Below, one piece after another: positions 4,958 through 5,775 of a stretch of DNA of 5,775 bases. The DNA is taken from contig JAQICW010000748.1 of the NCBI GenBank assembly GCA_027858355.1, positions 1-5,775 of the forward strand. The letters are read 5' to 3'. Position 1 is the first letter of the stretch; each line of letters starts with the position of its first letter. Both the position numbers and the translations under genes were made by a program. The DNA is from Desulfobacula sp. GTDB lineage: Bacteria > Desulfobacterota > Desulfobacteria > Desulfobacterales > Desulfobacteraceae. The notes beneath the pieces were generated by a model, which saw only the letters and a list, made by a program, of their open reading frames with translations, was not told where the DNA came from and did no database searches.

Positions 4958-5775
4958 ATGCTTGAAATAGCTATTAAAGGAAGCAAAAACTATTGGTTAT
5001 GGATAGTCTTTCTGCTCGCTGTAATGGGAGCAGGAGCGGTCGTTTATATTGACCAGTTCATGAACGGCCTTATGATCACCGGCATGAGCCGGGATGTGTC
5101 ATGGGGCTTTTACATCGCAAACTTCACATATCTTGTGGGTGTTGCCGCAGGGGGTGTAATGGTTGTTATCCCCTATTATCTCCATGATTATGAAAAATTT
5201 CACAGGATTACCATTTTAGGAGAATTTTTAGCAGTTGCCTCTCTTATCATGTGTCTTCTTTTCATTATCGTGGATTTAGGCCAGCCCACAAGGGCGTTCA
5301 ACGTAATGTTATACCCGTCACCCAAATCAATTCTGTTTTATGATATGTTGGTCCTCCAGGGCTATCTTATTTTGAACATCATCATTGGATGGAAGATTTT
5401 AGAAGCGGAAAGAAATCAGGTCGAACCGGCCTGGTGGACAAAACCCTTGATTTACCTTTCCATTCCCTTTGCCATTGGTATTCATACGGTAACAGCCTAT
5501 CTTTACTGCGGTCTTCCAGGCCGTGGATTCTGGCTGACGGCCATTCTGGCACCCCGGTTTCTGGCATCAGCATTTGCTGCAGGCCCGGCATTTTTGATCA
5601 TTCTTTGCTATATTATCAAAAAGTTCACCAAGTTTGATCCAGGCTGGGATGCCATGCAGACATTGTCAAAAATAGTCTGTTATGCCATTATTGCCAATTT
5701 GTTTTTCTTTTTGTGTGAAGTCTTTGTTGTCTATTATTCCAATATTCCCGGACATAAAGCCCATATCCAGTATCT
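4958..5775 (+). CDS. dsrP: DsrP, NrfD-like integral membrane quinone-interacting subunit (truncated by right edge)
   Basis: DsrP is the NrfD/PsrC-type membrane subunit that binds quinone and works with DsrO. The frame is open from ATG 4958 to the window end (272 codons, no stop), so perhaps the last quarter to third is missing. Seen: seven hydrophobic segments at roughly 13-33, 51-73, 86-108, 126-146, 163-184, 192-221 and 237-260. Family-like signatures include IVDLGQPTRAFN (104-115) after the third helix, SPKSILFYD (121-129), GIHTVTAYLY (174-183), and GLPGRGFWLTAILAPRFLAS spanning residues 185-204, which closely resembles DsrP/NrfD proteins. No heme or iron-sulfur motif is visible, as expected. 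GAGGAG (4947-4952) precedes the start by 5 nt, and the gap from dsrO is 11 nt. The N-terminal MLEIAIKGSKNYW is cytoplasmic or a short amphipathic lead before helix 1. Confidence 0.95.
   Translation, partial: MLEIAIKGSKNYWLWIVFLLAVMGAGAVVYIDQFMNGLMITGMSRDVSWGFYIANFTYLVGVAAGGVMVVIPYYLHDYEKFHRITILGEFLAVASLIMCLLFIIVDLGQPTRAFNVMLYPSPKSILFYDMLVLQGYLILNIIIGWKILEAERNQVEPAWWTKPLIYLSIPFAIGIHTVTAYLYCGLPGRGFWLTAILAPRFLASAFAAGPAFLIILCYIIKKFTKFDPGWDAMQTLSKIVCYAIIANLFFFLCEVFVVYYSNIPGHKAHIQY

Noticed and set aside
5389..5637. An 82-codon + strand open frame at 5389-5637.
   Set aside because: It lies in an alternative frame inside dsrP, whose NrfD-like sequence is continuous through this stretch.

Overview
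The window carries the 5' part of a dsrMKJOP operon, which encodes the membrane redox complex of dissimilatory sulfate/sulfite reduction. DsrM (NarI-like cytochrome b), DsrK (HdrD-like iron-sulfur protein), DsrJ (triheme cytochrome c) and DsrO (Tat-exported ferredoxin-like protein) are complete. DsrP (NrfD-like membrane protein) runs off the right edge after 272 codons. All five are on the + strand and packed tightly: a 3-nt gap M/K, an 8-nt overlap K/J, a 4-nt ATGA overlap J/O and an 11-nt gap O/P. They are almost certainly one transcript. Gene content, a strict-anaerobe respiratory complex with all five subunits, and moderately AT-rich DNA suggest a sulfate-reducing deltaproteobacterium (Desulfobacterota), probably of the Desulfobacteraceae type. 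The genus cannot be fixed from the window.

Layout: positions 1-172 (minus strand) hold the N-terminus of a gene resembling the FrhB/FdhB (coenzyme F420 hydrogenase/dehydrogenase beta subunit) family, with a ferredoxin-like cysteine cluster. Positions 173-482 are an AT-rich divergent intergenic region with a good sigma70-like promoter (TTGACA, 17-bp spacer, TATATC) directed rightward and a small perfect palindrome. Positions 483-998 encode a 171-residue protein made only of an RsbRD_N-like domain, a sensor-type non-heme globin-like fold from stress signalling. A 54-bp gap with a 12-bp imperfect inverted repeat separates it from dsrM (1053-2060), dsrK (2064-3737), dsrJ (3730-4125), dsrO (4122-4946) and dsrP (4958 to the edge).

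How they work together: DsrO, DsrP and DsrJ form a periplasm-facing quinone module. DsrM and DsrK form a quinone-to-cytoplasm module, whose HdrD-like site is thought to act on the DsrC (tri)sulfide made by sulfite reductase DsrAB. DsrAB and DsrC are not in this window. The complex genes look intact. The least explained items are the stand-alone RsbRD_N gene at the head of the operon, the hairpin between it and dsrM, and the cysteine pattern of DsrO, in which exactly one of four ancestral [4Fe-4S] sites appears to have been lost coherently.
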